Of a DNA stretch of 64,000 nt, positions 46,001-58,408 are shown piece after piece (position 1 is the first letter of the stretch; each line of letters opens with the position of its first letter). The notes beneath the pieces are model-generated. The model was not told the DNA's origin. It made no database searches and saw nothing but the letters and a program-made list of their open reading frames with translations. The translations under genes and the position numbers were made by a program. Source of the DNA: Hyparrhenia diplandra (Eukaryota; Streptophyta; Magnoliopsida; Poales; Poaceae); assembly GCA_015847255.1 (NCBI GenBank), contig JADLZK010011198.1:62001-126000 (forward strand), written 5' to 3'.

Positions 46001-46870
46001 AGGCCCACGGCCCGAGAACGTGACTGGCCCCGGGAGGGAGGCCAAGAAGCGGTCGGAGATGGCCAACACGCCGAACACCCGCGTGGAGGAGTTGGTGAAT
46101 GAGCTTGAGGCGGCGAAGAAGAACCCGGAGCTGCTCTCGAACTTATCAACCACCGAGCATGACGAGATGCTCGGATGGAAGGAAAAATGTAAAGGTATGT
46201 CTTTCCTCCTAACCCTGGCGGGTCCGTGCCATATGCGTGCTTCCTGGATGTCCTTTTGATGCCTTTGTCTTGTGTGTTCCCTGCAGAAGCTGAGAAGCTC
46301 CGGGCCGAGGCCGTGGAGTCCGCCACCTCCATATCCCAGTGCCTCAACACCGAGGAGAACTCACACAAGGAGCTGAAGGAGGTCGTGGCTGATCATCTGC
46401 GCCGGTTCGGGCCTACATCTGAGTCGGGCACCTCCGTTCGAGTCACCGAGCGCCCTTGGTGGGGTACGTGCGGGCGGAGATCCGGGATGCGTTAGGAATG
46501 GGATGAAGTGTTGCCTGGCGGTGATGTGTTCGCACTTCTCCTTGGAAGCAGAGACTCTCAGGACCCTCTCGACTGGGTTCTTCCTTGGCCCCGACGCGGA
46601 GGAGGGCGTTGTCGAGAAGACCGATGAGTTTTATGCTCGGGCCGAGGGCGGCGGGCGTTTTGGCCACGCACTTTGAGGACGAAGTCTGCCCTCCTTACTC
46701 TCCGGTGGAGTCGGGCTATGAAGCGACCCCGAGCCTATGGAGCTGTCCTCCAAGGATACCTTCACACGCACCCCGAGGACCCGGTGATGAAGAAACGAGC
46801 ACCTCGGTGGTTCCTCAACCTCAGCCTTCTGCTCCAGATGCCAGCTCGGCGGACGCTCCAGGCCCGTGAG
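43094..46870 (+). pseudogene. E3 antisense accessory gene (putative gypsy-type transposon domain)
   Basis: The start is ATG at 43094: MSREEEVPLPLDPYPWPRSS, followed by VRPEWLVPAASHEEPRPPPG. In a shifted frame RFMRAIPHYYGVEA follows, then FLGIDPHGICGKWFFKAELN and SRACRFKQMVAGGVV, the 'putative gypsy type transposon' family of Tat elements. Introns are clear: 44020-44104 (CTG|GTAAGT to ACGTAG) and 46195-46286 (AAG|GTATGT to CCTGCAG). The middle (44900-45360) is low-complexity, and the part after the second intron reads AEKLRAEAVESATSISQ, likely helical. It ends near 46870. Frame changes outside introns (near 43370 and 45370) break it. Function is unknown; the conserved position opposite pol suggests a role for the element rather than the host. 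Confidence 0.7.
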
Positions 46871-47343
46871 CCTTTGTGAAAGAAGAACTTGCTTGTAGTT
46901 TGCGGCCCGAGGGGCCTTTGTATCTGGGTGGTTAAAAACTTGGTGTCTGTGGAAACTTGAAGCTCTTTTGCTTTGTGCCGATAAGTGCTTGTTTGAGTTA
47001 TTTTCGCATTTCCTTCCCCGAGTTTAATGAGTATGGGTACCTGCGGGGCGATCCATGAGCTCAATTTATCTCGTTCCGAATGCTTACGAAAGACTCTTGC
47101 GACTTAGGCAAAAATATTCGAGCGTTCAAATTTTTTACAAGCGTTCAAATTTTTTCGAACGGAGTTTTCCGAGGGACCATCGTAAGGGGAGGAGTTCCCC
47201 TCCGGTAGCCCAGGGAGGTTTTAGTCTTGTGTTAGCTAAGACAAAACCTACCTAGAAACACTTTGACTCATTGATTTGGAGAAAAAGGTGTTTTTTATTG
47301 CTTCTGTACAAGTTGTGAGAGTACAAGGTCGAACACTACGCTT
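46871..47343. other. E3 gap between antisense gene and pol
   Basis: This holds the presumed 3' end of the antisense transcript and the region beyond the pol stop. A small direct repeat (AGCGTTCAAATTTTTT-like, twice near 47122-47155) is the only structure seen. Confidence 0.5.
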
Positions 47344-50300
47344 CTAAGGATAGAAACGGCGTAGTTGTTCTATGTTCCATGCATTGGAGTACACCTCGCC
47401 CTTCTCGTTCTTGAGCTTGTATGTGCCCTGGCTTGAGTACCTCGGCGATGAAGTATGGCCCTTCCTAGGGGAGTCACCTTGTGGCGCCCCTCGTCCCGTC
47501 CCGGCTTCAAACGGGGTCATCTACTTGGAAACCTCGGGGTTTCATCTTCCTTGCATGATATCGCCGAAGGGACTGTTGGTATCGAGCTGAGTGGATTAGC
47601 GCTATGTCTCGGGCCTCCTCCACCTGGTCCAAGGAGTCTTCCCTTGCTTCATGGTTGCCCTGCTCGGTGTGAGCTCGAAGCCTCGGGGACCCGTATTCTA
47701 TGACCGAGGGTAGGATGGCCTCGGCACCATAGATCAGGAAGAAGGGTGTGAACCCCGTGGCTCTGCTCTTGGTCATCCTTAGGCTCCCAAGATGCGAGGG
47801 CAGCTCTTGGCACCATTTTCTGCCGTATTGGTTGAGCTTGTTGAAGATCCTCGGCTTGAGGCCCTGTAGAATCATGCCATTGGCTCGCTCTACTTGGCCA
47901 TTAGTCTTCGGGTGTGCAACTGCTGCCGTGTCTACTCTGATGTTGTAATCGTCACAGAAGTCCAAGAATTTCTTCCCAACAAAATTGGTCCCATTGTCCG
48001 TTATGATGGAGTTGGGGACGCCAAATCATGAGATGATGTCGTCGAAGAGCTTCACGGTTTCTTCTGTCCGAGGGGTGACGACAGGGCGAGCTTCAATCCA
48101 CTTGGAAAACTTGTCAATCGCCACCAACACGTGGGTGTAGCCCCCGGGCGCTTTCTTGAGAGGGCCAATCATGTCCAGACCCCATACCGCGAAGGGCCAG
48201 GTGATCGGGATGGTTTGCTACGCCTGTGCGGGGAGGTGTGTCTTGCGCGCATAGTATGCGGCAACCTTTGCGGGGTTCGTACTATGTGATTTGCATCTCG
48301 GACCGCCGTCGGCCAAGAGAAGCCTTGCTCGAACACCTTCCCTACCGGTGTCCGGGGCGGCGTGGTGCCCACATTCTCCCTCGTGGGTGTCCACCAGGAG
48401 TTCCTTGCCTTGTTCTCTGGAGATGCATCGCTGATATATCCCCGAGGCTCCTCTCTTGTATAGCTTTTTGTTGTTGCCGATCAGCACGAATGACTTGGCA
48501 CGCCGGGCTATTCGCCTTGCTTCTGTTGGATCCTCGGGCAGTTCCCCTCGGATGAGGCAATCCAGCAATGGATCTTGCCAGTCTTGTGGTTCTTCATCGA
48601 TTTGCATGGCCTCTAGTGGTGGTCAGCTTTGTCGGGCCGGGCCTCAGCCCCGAGGGCTCACCATCATCGCCCCGAGGGGATTATATCGGCCCAGGGGACT
48701 CCGGATTTGGTACTTGACCGGGGCTCGTGGAGGTCTCGGGTTAAGATGTTCGGGGTACCGCTGCCGGGTCGACGCGATCTTTGCGAGCTCATCCGCGGCT
48801 TCGTTATACCTCCTCGGGGTGTACTTGGTGCTCTAACCCATGGAATTTGTCCTCAAGCTTCCTCACTTCCCGGCAATATGCTTCCATCTTCAGGTCGTTG
48901 CGTGCCGAGGCCTTCATTACTTGATCAACCACCAACTGAGAATCCCCCCTTGTCTCCGCGCCGGATCCCGAGGTCTACCGCGATGCGGAGGCCGTTGACG
49001 AAGCGCTTCATACCCGCTACATTGTTGGAGGCCGGGAAGTGTAGCCCGATTGCATAGCGGATATGAACCCCGAGGGGTGAAATGAAAAGTAGGCCGGCGC
49101 CTGCCCCTGTCTTCATCAAAGACCCGTCAAAGAACATCGTCCGGCCTTTCGGCTTGAATTGGTGCCGAGGGGAGCCGGGTGTCCGTCCGATTCCGCGATA
49201 AAGTCGGCAAGGACACGAGACTTGATGGCTTTCCGAGGGGCGTATGTTAAAGTTTCGCTCATGAGCTCCACCGCCCACTTGGCCACCCTTCCCGTGGCCT
49301 CCCTGTTCTGGATGATCTCCCCGAGGGGGAATACGGACACTACTGTGACAGGATGAGCCAGGAAGTAGTGCCGCAACTTCCTTTGAGCTAGTACCACGGC
49401 GTATAGCAACTTCTGCATCTGAGGGTACCTCGTCTTTGTTTCGGATAATACTTCACTGATGAAATAAACTGGCCTTTGGACTGGTAAGGTGTGCCCATCC
49501 TCTTGACGCTCAACTACTATGGTGGCACCGACCACCCGAGTGGTGGCGACTACGTAGAGGAGCAACTGTTCTCCGGGGTTCGGCGGTACCAGCACCGGTG
49601 CGTTGGTGAGGACCCTCTTCAAGTTGCCGAGGGCCTCCTCCGCCTCGGGGTCCAAGTGAACCTTTTCGACTTCTTCGGAGCCGATAGAGTGGCAAGCCCT
49701 TTTTCTCCTAGCCGGGAGACGAACCGGCCGAGGGATGCCGGACATTCCATTAGCTTTTGGACTCCCTTGACGTTGGTGATGGGCTCCATGTTCGTGACCA
49801 CCGACACCTTGGTTGGGTTTGCCTCAATGCCCCGTTGGGGAGACAATGAATCGAGGAGCATCCCGCGGGGGACCTCGAACACACACTTCTCTGGGTTTAA
49901 CTTAACCCCCTTCTTGTTCAGGCATTCGAATGTTGCCGTCAAATCTCCTACCAAATCTGATGTCCTTTTGGATTTTACCACGATGTCATCCACGTAGGCT
50001 TCGACTATTTCTCCTATGAGCTTACCAAACACATGTTGCATGCATCGTTGGTAGGTTGCCTCTGCGTTCCTCAGCCCGAAGGGCATGGTGAGGTAGCAGT
50101 ACATCCCGAAGGGTGTAATGAAGGAAGTCGCAAGTTGATCGGACTCTTTCATTTTTATTTGATGGTATCCGGAGTACGCATCAAGGAAAGATAGCGTTTC
50201 ACACCCTGCTGTGGAATCAACAATTTGATCAATTCGAGGCAAAGGAAAAGGAACTTTGGGACATGCTTTACTAAGACTAGTGTAGTCAACGCACATCCTC

Positions 50301-51192
50301 CATTTCCCATTCTTTTTCTCTACTAATAGGGTTTGCTAGCCACTCGGGTGGAACACCTCCTTGATGAACCCGGCCGCCATTAGCACGGATCTCCTCCCCA
50401 ATGATCTTGCGCTTGGCGTCATCGAACCGCCCGTAGTCGCTGCATCACAGGCTTGGAGCCGGCTCGGATGTCTAGGGAGTGCTCGGTGACATCCCTCGGT
50501 ATGCCTGGCATGTCCGAGGGACTCCACGCAAACGTGCTGGCATTTGTGCGGAGAAAGTCGACGAGCACTGCTTCCTATTTCGGATCGAGCTCAGGGCGAT
50601 GGTCGGCGACTTCGCCTGGGCGCTTGGGGTCAAGCGGAATGGTCTTCGTTGCCTTGGAGGGCTCAAAGCTGCGTGGCGTGGCGCTTTAGCCTCGGTCTAA
50701 CCGCACATCTTGTCAAAGCTCTTGGAGATGTCAGCGACAAGGGCCTCGCCAAGACAAGGGCCTCGGCGTACTCGCTCTCGACATCACATAAATGCGCATG
50801 GCGGAATGCGTTGGGCCTGTGGTGATGACTCCCTTGGGCCCCGGCATCTTCAGCTTGAGATAAGTGTAGTTCGGGACGGCCATGAATTTGGCGTAACAGG
50901 GTCGGCCTAGTACCGCGTGGTATATCCCTCGGAACCCGAGGACCTCGAAGGTGAGAGTCTCCCTGTGAAAGTTCGAGGGGGTGCCAAAGCATACTGGTAG
51001 ATCAATCTGCCCAAGGGGCTTCACCTGCTTGCCGGGGACGATACCGTTGAAGGCCAGGCCTCCTCGGTGGATCTTGGTCTTGTCGATCTTGAGCAAGTCG
51101 AGGGTCTCTTCGTAGATGAGGTTGAGGCTGCTTCCTCCATCCATGAGGACTTTCATCAACCTTGTGTTGCCGATGACCGGATCAACCACCAA
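47344..51192 (-). pseudogene. E3 pol: protease, RT, RNase H, integrase
   Basis: Protease is at 51192-50731 (VLMDGGSSLNLIY; VLGRPCYAKFMAVPNYTYLK). RT is open over 225 residues (50296-49619): MCVDYTSLSKACPK, FLDAYSGYHQIKM, MPFGLRNAEATYQRCMQHVF and the catalytic YVDDIVVKSK. The RNase H tether and domain follow (RPVYFISEVLSETKTRYPQ; MFFDGSLMKTGAGAGLLFIS at 49140 on). The integrase finger is at 48607-48218, the core near 48060-47507 (TDNGTNFVG read across a frame change; HPKTNGQVERANGMI), and the tail YSNAWNIEQLRRFYP ends at the stop at 47344. This is the best preserved pol in the window, broken mainly in integrase and upstream of RT. Confidence 0.87.
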
Positions 51193-52348
51193 TGGGTAAG
51201 CCCCCGGACTCGGGATGTGGTGAGGATGGTCCGTCGATCAAACGTGATGGCGATCCGACCACTTGCGGAGCTTGGGGGTCGCCGGTTCTCTCGAGAAGAC
51301 TTCCCGACGCTTCTTCTTCCTGGCGAGGGGACATGTTGCACGTCTTTTCCCCAAAGATCATGAAGCGGTTGTCAATTTTTGGGAACTTCGGCGTCATCCC
51401 CGGCCTCCCCCTCGGGTTCCTTCTTTTCCTCTTCCTCCTCGGGGATGGCCCGAGTTTGTTGAAGTGCTTGGAGGGAGGGTCCTGCACTCTTCGAGGGTGT
51501 GTTTGACCAGGAAACTTGTGGTTGGGGCACGGCTTCTTGAGCATGTCGTCGAATGTTCCCGGGAGCCCGAGCCCCCTTTCGGTCTATAGCGGCGACAAGA
51601 TCTTCCTCCGCATCATTGAGGGCTAGGCCCTGCCCGCCCGGCTCTTGTTCTTTTTTCTTCTTCTTGGCATCCGGGGTTGGAACCCTCGGCCTCGTCCTCC
51701 TTGCGCTTTCCCTTGTTGGAGACTTGATCGAAGAGGGCCCCAGCGGCCTCCTCGCCTCGGGGCGAACTTGGTAGCGATGTCCATCGGCTCGTTGGCCTCG
51801 GTCGGGGTTCGGGCGCCCGGCCTTGGCGGCGAGTTCCCGGCAAGTGGTGCCGCCCAAGAAGGCCCCGATGGCGTTGGAGTCCGTCACATTCGGGAGCTCA
51901 TTTCGCTTGGAGGAGAAGCGCCGAATGTACGTCGCGCAAGGATTCACCGGACTTGCGTCGGCAGTTCGGAGGTCAGGAATTCGGGCGCGGTATGTGCCCC
52001 GGAAATTTCCTTGAACACTCTTACGGGTCTTCCCGGCTCGCGATCGATTGGGCGGCGGATGTTGAGCCATGGCCGCGCCGACTTCGGATAAGTAGAGCGG
52101 CAGGTTGCGGATGATGACCTTGTCGCCGAGGGCACCGCAAACCGACATGCTAGCCGATAGTCGTCTAGCCGGACCTCGGGCGTGTCTCGCCGAGTACTTC
52201 TCAATATGGTTCGGGGTCGAAAAACGCGACGGGAGTGGAGCTCTCCGATCTCCCGGGTGAAGACTTGCGCCCGGGGGGGTCGGGAGAACGGCCTCGTTCG
52301 TCGCGGTACCCTCGGCGCTGTTCAATTTCTTCCCCGAGATCGGGGGCC
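51193..52348 (-). pseudogene. E3 gag, N-terminally truncated
   Basis: The open reading 52388-51372 contains a gag-like stretch including KVIIRNLPLYLSEVGAAMAQ, then frame-shifted RRFSSKRNELPNVTDSNAIG (which fits gag sequence around a Retrotrans_gag core). A Lys/Glu-rich C-terminal part and a segment to protease follow. The normal start and the leader before it are missing because the element is cut at about 52348 and fused to WAK copy B. Confidence 0.75.
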
Positions 52349-54508
52349 TCCAATGAGAATATCTTTGTTTTGCTTGCAGCACTTTCATCCGAGATCAATT
52401 GCTCCAATAACGGACCTTGATTTTTCTTGAAGTGTGCTCGTCGAAGTCTCTTTTGGATGCCTTTCTTCCACTTCTTGGCAAGTAGAATTATGCCCAAACC
52501 AAAAAAATATAGAGCCAAGGGCACAGCTAATTCAATTGCAATACCTATATGCATTTATTGTTGTTATGAAATCATGTTGACTATTACGAATTATAATTTC
52601 ATGGGAGTTTTGTTTGGTATGGCTTACCCATAAGAAGATTCCGTTGCTTAGCTGATGTAACACAACGCCTCTTGATGAAATCAAATTCTTGGGTATGAGA
52701 GCACGGTGTGCACCTATAGCTTCCAGGGATGTTTTGACATGTGCCGTTGCAGTAGTTTGACAGTGAGCATTCATCAATATCTGTAGACAATCAATTCTTG
52801 TTATGCATTGTATATGTTGATCATCATAATAAGATGATGAAAAGGAATCTCCTGTCTAAATCTGCCTAGTCTGATTTAATCAACTATAAACTCAACTATG
52901 TTAGAGTATGTGAATTTTCAGGTGTGAACTATGTTACTGTTGTAGCACATACGTATGAAGGAGGAAAGGTATGTACCTGTGCAGCCGCCCTGTATATATG
53001 GATTTCCTGTGTAGCCAGAAGAACACTTGCAACGATATCCCATAAATATTTCCCCATGGGTCACGTTTTGGCAATCACTGTTTACACTACGGCATGCATA
53101 CTTACTTCTATTCTTATGCATAGCTTGTTGGCAAGATGAATTTGCAACTGCCCATTGTAGAACAATGTAATATCCCATAGAAAAATCAAAATCGTCTTCT
53201 ACAGGGCCATCGATGCCCCCTCTTCCACTTTCGCTGGTCTGGGATGTTATTACTTCTTTCCCGAAGCTTGCATTGCTTAGCATGTTGCTAATCGTCAGAG
53301 TCCCGTCTTCTACTGACACACCAGTCACATAGTATAGTGTATCTCGATCTCCTCTGCGAATAAGTGTCTCATTTGCGGTGGTACAATTAAGTCGGAACCT
53401 TTCGTTTCCAATACAATCTTCTTCGAGCCCGAAAGGGAAGGGAATGGGCATGTTGCCACAGGACCTCTGGCAGTGTTCTTTAGGCTTGGGGTTGTAATCT
53501 GCTTCATAACAGTAGATTCATTGAGTAAGAACAAGAAGATAAAAACTTAAATATTTTATTTTTTTTTTATTTGGAGAAAGTCAAGCAGGGTGTCAGGGAG
53601 AGCACCTTGCATGCATCCTTCGGAAAGGTAAGCATTGCCTATGTAATCATCATTGAGCAGCGGCAGGTGTAACCTCCACGTGATGCATTTATACAAATGC
53701 TGTCGGTTCCACCACAAGCATAGCTTGCCTTGTTCATCTGCGCGATTTTGCAGCTTGGTTGGTCCATGATGGCAACCTCCAGTAGAGCGTCATTAATGTT
53801 GCTTGCATTTGTCCAAATTGATAAAGTATCTTCATCATATCGCGTGTAATAATATCCAGCGAACGACATGAAAGCCATGATTCCAGGATGCTGAGGACTT
53901 GACCGTGCTGAAATATTGTCAGCCCGAACTATTGTTACCTGAAAGCCTGAGATGTCGTTTCGCAGATTGATGTTACAACAACCAAACCCAATGCAAGGCC
54001 CTTGATTCGGCAATACCTTGCCGTGGCACCTGCTCGTGCAGGAGCCGATTGGGTTTCTCAGAGAGTCAAACAAGTCAACATTGAAATCACAGCCAAGGAA
54101 GAGGAAACTGTTATCCTCATCCCAAGATATATTGTAGGTGTTTGCACTAGAATCTTCCAAGCTAGTATTGTTGAAGAACATGGCTGGGATGGAAACGAAG
54201 ATACTATCATAGTTACTAATATATATTTTGGTAATCTGAATTGTGCTGTTACCCAAAAACAACTTTGGTGGTTGAGTAGTGTGGTTGCAGGTGAGCTCGA
54301 ACCCTTGTCGGAAGCAGCCGGCTCCAATGCCGAAGGGGTAGGAGATGTTGACGCCCCCGCATTTGGAGGGGGCAGTGAACTAAGGAGGCAGCGGACGGGA
54401 TATGGAGTATCCCTCCGTCGTCACCCAAGGCTGTGGATGCGGGGGCATGACCGCCAAGCACGCCAGAGCGAACGCCATGGCGCAAACTATCACTCTAATG
54501 GAGCTCAT
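52349..54508 (-). pseudogene. WAK-like receptor kinase pseudogene, copy B (kinase lost)
   Basis: The start is ATG at 54508 (MSSIRVIVCAMAFALACLAV, a signal peptide). The first GUB_WAK module continues as CGGVNISYPFGIG and FLGNSTIQITKIYISNYD (open 54262-53639, 207 residues) and ends in an EGF-like piece. Exon 2 (53470-52980) gives MPIPFPFGLEEDC and YRCKCSSGYTGNPYIQGGC and ends at the donor CACAG|GTACAT. The next exon starts near 52790 with DIDECSLSNYCNGTCQN (EGF_CA), then SAKQRNLLMG, a membrane helix and YFKKNQG-like juxtamembrane sequence to FSLE. Here the WAK sequence stops and E3 begins, so the kinase is absent. Indels include an extra C in HCP(S)KC and a frame change before GDDGGIL. No functional receptor is expected. 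Confidence 0.87.
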
Positions 54509-54724
54509 GATTAAAGCCAATCAGCTTATCTGTGCGTTGTGTGGAGTTCTCCCTCGGGGGTTCTGGGTTTACGGCTACGGGACTCGGGCTGCGCATATTT
54601 TAAGGCCACGGATGAAGTTTCATGCACGCGTAGATACTACTGTCCTCTGTCCGGAGCAAAGATTGTAACACGCCATAGTACTGCTGTCCCATGAGATGTT
54701 ATGGTCGTCGTCGCCCGCAGGGCA

Positions 54725-54860
54725 CGTCAAGCAGTCGCTAGCGTCTGAACTACGTGTGACTGTCTAGAGTTATGAGGCGTAACACATCAGCGCGTGATTG
54801 TCTAGAGTTATGAGGACACATCAGTTATGAGGCGTAACACATCAGTTATGAGAGTTTACC
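54725..54860. repeat. Short interspersed tandem repeats upstream of WAK copy B
   Basis: GACTGTCTAGAGTTATGAGG, GTAACACATCAG and TCAGTTATGAGG words recur two to three times in 130 bases. The matching region upstream of copy A (5467-5500) has a single simple version, so this expanded after the duplication. Confidence 0.65.
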
Positions 54861-54879
54861 CGGGTTAGGTATACTTTGA

Positions 54880-56785
54880 ATTGCCACAGTGTATTTTTTA
54901 GAAGGGACGGCAAAAGCTTTGCCGTGATTTTTATTAGACGAATAAAGGAAAAGGCAAGTGTCAGCCCAGTTTTTTGACTGGAAACCGGGTAAAAAAAAAA
55001 ACCATACAAATGAGGAGGGTACCCTACTCAAAGTGCACACCTAGATACCAATTCAACTCAACTCGCACCACAACTCCGGCTCCCCCACTCAACTCCTTGC
55101 TTGGTCGGATTGGGACATCGACACAAAGCGTCACAACTTAGGGAGTGTTCCTCCGCCTACCACTAGCTACTACAACTCACACCGCAACTAATATCCACTT
55201 AAAACAACTCAACTAAACACAACGCGGATGGGAGCAAGATAAACAAAGAAGCACCACTCGGTAGGATTGGGTCATCAACACGAGGCTCCAACTCCGCCGC
55301 TCGGTCGGATTGGGACATCGACACGAGCCAACAACACAAAAGGCACTAAGAAAAAGGAAAAGAAAAACAGAAGCACACAACACTACACCACCACCGCTTT
55401 GGGAGAGGAGTCAAAAGCAAGCCGCCGAAACCGCGCCGTCGTCACCTTGATGAAGCCGTAGCCCGCTGCAAGCCCGAGCAGCTACCCGGAACTCCTCCAC
55501 CACGGGACTATCACCCTCAAGCTGCCCACCCACAAGCGGCCGATCCCCGGCTCTCCAAAGCGTCGCGAGAAAAACCCGTCGCAGCACCTTGGAAACCACG
55601 ATCCGGCTACTCTGGCGTGGGGGCCACGCCCACCCACCGCCTCACTCCACTTCCCGGGACTCGGATATCTGAACCGGGCCGAGAGTACCACTTCCGCCAC
55701 GCCGGTATCGAGATCACCACCACCATGCGCGCCCGACCCAAGACCTCCAGCACCCATGGGCCCTCAACACCTTCGCCAAGCGTGGACCAAGTACACCACC
55801 ATAGTCGCAACGCCACGGGCAACACCACCAACCACCACCACCCCCGCCACCAGCCAAGATGGGTCTCAAGATGCGGCGCCTCAAGGAGGGAACGACGCCG
55901 AGAGCGCCGTCGTCGCACATCCATAGAGGACTGGGTTTTCACCCCGAGAATCCCAAGCTGCAAGGACATGGATGCTCCCAATGGTGCCCCGGCTGGGGAG
56001 AACGGCGACCACACGACGCCGCCACCATTGCCACCGACACAGCGGTAATGAAGGATTTCGCCCGTCTCGAAGCACCATGCCTGCCGCACCCTCGGCCGTG
56101 CGGCACGCCCCCGCCAACTCAACGCCTCAACCGGAAGAGCACGGCATCGCCCCGAGGCACCACCACGGCACCACCGGCCAAAACACCCGCCAACCCCCGG
56201 CTCCACCACCATGGCGGCGCGCACCCGCATCGCCGCCGCGAAGGGAAGAGGAGCAAAAAGCCATCATACCATCCGGTCGCTGCGCGCGAACCTCACCGGC
56301 CCCACCATCTCCCGACGCCAAGGCACGGAATGGCGAGCGGCGCCCAGCGGCCGCCACGCCCGGCGTCCCGCCCGGTCGTAGCCACTCCCACGGCACTCCG
56401 GCCGCCGTCGCCCCGCGTCGGCCGGCGTCGCCCGCCGGCCATGGCCGCCGCCGCCGCCCAGCTCGGACGACGCCCACCCACACACCTCCATGCTCCGTCG
56501 CGTGGCCAACAGATCCGCCGGGCGCCGCGGATCCGTGGCGGCGACCCCACCTTCTGCGGAGGCGGCCGCGCGGCGGCTCCGTCGAGGACATGGCGGCCGC
56601 GCCGCCTGAACCGCCGGAGGGAAGGGGAGGAGGCCACGCCGCCACCATCCCCACGGGCTGCGCGGGAGCCGGCGACCGCTCGGCGGGCGCGGGCGGGATT
56701 CCGGGAACCGGGGGGGTGGCGGCGCCTAGGGTTTCGTCGCCAGCGGCGCCGCCGCGAGCGACACGGCGTTTTTAATTGCGGTGTA
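54880..56785 (-). mobile_element. Candidate non-LTR insertion (minus strand)
   Basis: The left flank AATTGCCACAGTGTA is followed by TTTTTTAG, and the right flank near 56774 reads AATTGCGGTGTA, an approximate direct repeat. Copy A's homologous DNA has AATTGCCAC without the insertion. Just inside the left border is a palindrome ACGGCAAAAGCTTTGCCGT, seen near the 3' ends of some plant LINE-like elements. The minus-strand 5' part (56760-55400) is GC-rich. No reverse transcriptase is readable, so if real it is non-autonomous or internally deleted. A CTCGGTCGGATTGGGACATC-type word recurs three times at about 55100-55325. Confidence 0.4.
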
Positions 56786-58408
56786 TTGTCGGCGGGTTTA
56801 TTGCCTGTCGACTCCAAGTACGAGGGCAGCGGTACACAGCGTGATCAGCGCGATCGAACTTTCGTTCGGATCGGGAGCGAACGATGTGGTACATGAGACG
56901 AACGATGCAGGGCGTGTTCTGCAGGTCAAGGGGCGGCGATTGGGTGCGTAGGTGAGCGGCGGCGTGCGTGGTGGTGTTTCAGGCTTGCCTTCGTTGTCGT
57001 AGTTACTTGCCTAGGCCGGTTAATATGGACATGTGTATTATGGATTGTAAATGGAAGATCAAGGTATTATGGGACAAATGGGTCTTAAGTTAAGTGGGTC
57101 ATATTTGAGATTTTAGGAGTTTGACCACATCAATTGATTCTTGAGTTAATTTTATATTGAGACAACATATGTACACAACGAATTACATGATTATTATAAC
57201 TGTATAGTTCACTTAAGAACGAGGATTGTACCAAGCTATCGTACCAAAAATAGTTGGTTCACGTTCCAAGTTTTCGAACCATCGTTCCGAAGAAGTATAC
57301 CCCCTATGAACCGGGAACTTTAAATTAACGTTCCATATCCCATATACCACGTTCCTCGTACCTACGCACCGGAAACTTTTGTGACTGGAATCTGACTCTC
57401 TAGGTACGCGTCACTGCTCCCGAACAGCGAGCACATTAAAGGCGCTTAAGAGTTGTTTGGGACTCTCTGCGGTCCAGGCGCACTGGGCACTTCTGGCGCC
57501 ATGGCCACAGGTCTACACGTCAGTACGTGACCCCGACTCGTGATTTGCACGTTCCAGGTTCCACATAAGAAACTTCCTAGAGCATTTCATCCTCTCCCAG
57601 CGTTTACCTACTGTACCAGCGCCTGGACTAATTCGGTGAGAAAGGAAGCTTTGTGTCACACTCATCCGGCGTACACATGCTGGCCGCTGCCGATCTTTAC
57701 GAGACTATGAATCGGGCTGTGCTATTTTAAATTTGGTTGGAGGCTCTGTTAGTATGGAACCACTAGTATGAACTTAGCTGTGTCTGTGTGCATTTGTTCT
57801 GCTACTGCAGCTGCAGTCCCACAGAGCACTTCGGCGTGCAGTGTGAGAGTTGTGCTCTGAATTTATTGTGTCGACTATTTGTGGTTTCGTTAATCATGCT
57901 AACACTTGAAAATTGAAGCAATCTATTACACGATAAAATCAGACAGTATGACAGGCCTGCTGGAACAACTCATTAGTGCCTGATCTGTTAAGTCGACAGA
58001 CCAAGTTTTGTTTATTTTTTTTCTCAGATCATTGATCTTATGTCATGTACCTTACTAGCATCTTCATCAGAGATAGTAAAAGAATACAAATGACATGGTG
58101 TACTGTGCATTGTGAATATAATACGCAAAGGCATAGCGGTGTACTCTCATGTATAGGGAACAACTGTCAATCGAATAATCAAGTCCAAAGAGAACTTATT
58201 AAGATAACGTAATTCTACGACCTAAACTTAGCATGTATGATAACTCAATGCATCCTAGCAAGCCATTTTTTTTTTACCGTGGCAAACTCATTGAGGATGC
58301 AAATTCTTGCTCCAGACTATAACACCCGGAGATCCCTTTGGGGTGTTAAATGGGCATTATCTGCAAGATGTGCATGGGGTTTCCTATCATTTAGGCATGA
58401 CAATAGTG
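56786..58408. other. Intergenic DNA 3' of WAK copy C
   Basis: The region holds AT-balanced, non-coding sequence. Near 57210-57370 GTTCC/GAACG words are frequent (GAACGAGG on the left, CACGTTCCTCG on the right) and could be a decayed DNA-transposon piece, but no borders are clear. The last ~170 bases before 58409 are likely the 3' untranslated region of copy C. Confidence 0.4.

Larger units (their letters stand above)
40411..52348 (-). mobile_element. E3: Tat-lineage Ty3/gypsy retrotransposon, 5' truncated
   Basis: The 3' LTR (40411-41846), the plus-strand antisense gene, then pol and gag on the minus strand repeat the E1 plan but with a different family's sequence. No 5' LTR or primer site follows gag. 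Instead the sequence passes at about 52348 directly into the juxtamembrane exon of WAK copy B. The element is therefore cut at its 5' end. Its protease, RT and integrase wording (DGGSS, YVDDIVV) fits RIRE2-like Tat elements of grasses. Confidence 0.87.

Noticed and set aside
55617..56896. A 345-residue plus-strand reading and its minus-strand shadows
   Set aside because: They are low-complexity and GC-driven, with no recognisable motif. The block is better explained as repeat-derived.
57180..57380. Degenerate hAT-like element with GTTCC/GAACG words
   Set aside because: No terminal inverted repeat or duplication could be placed with confidence.
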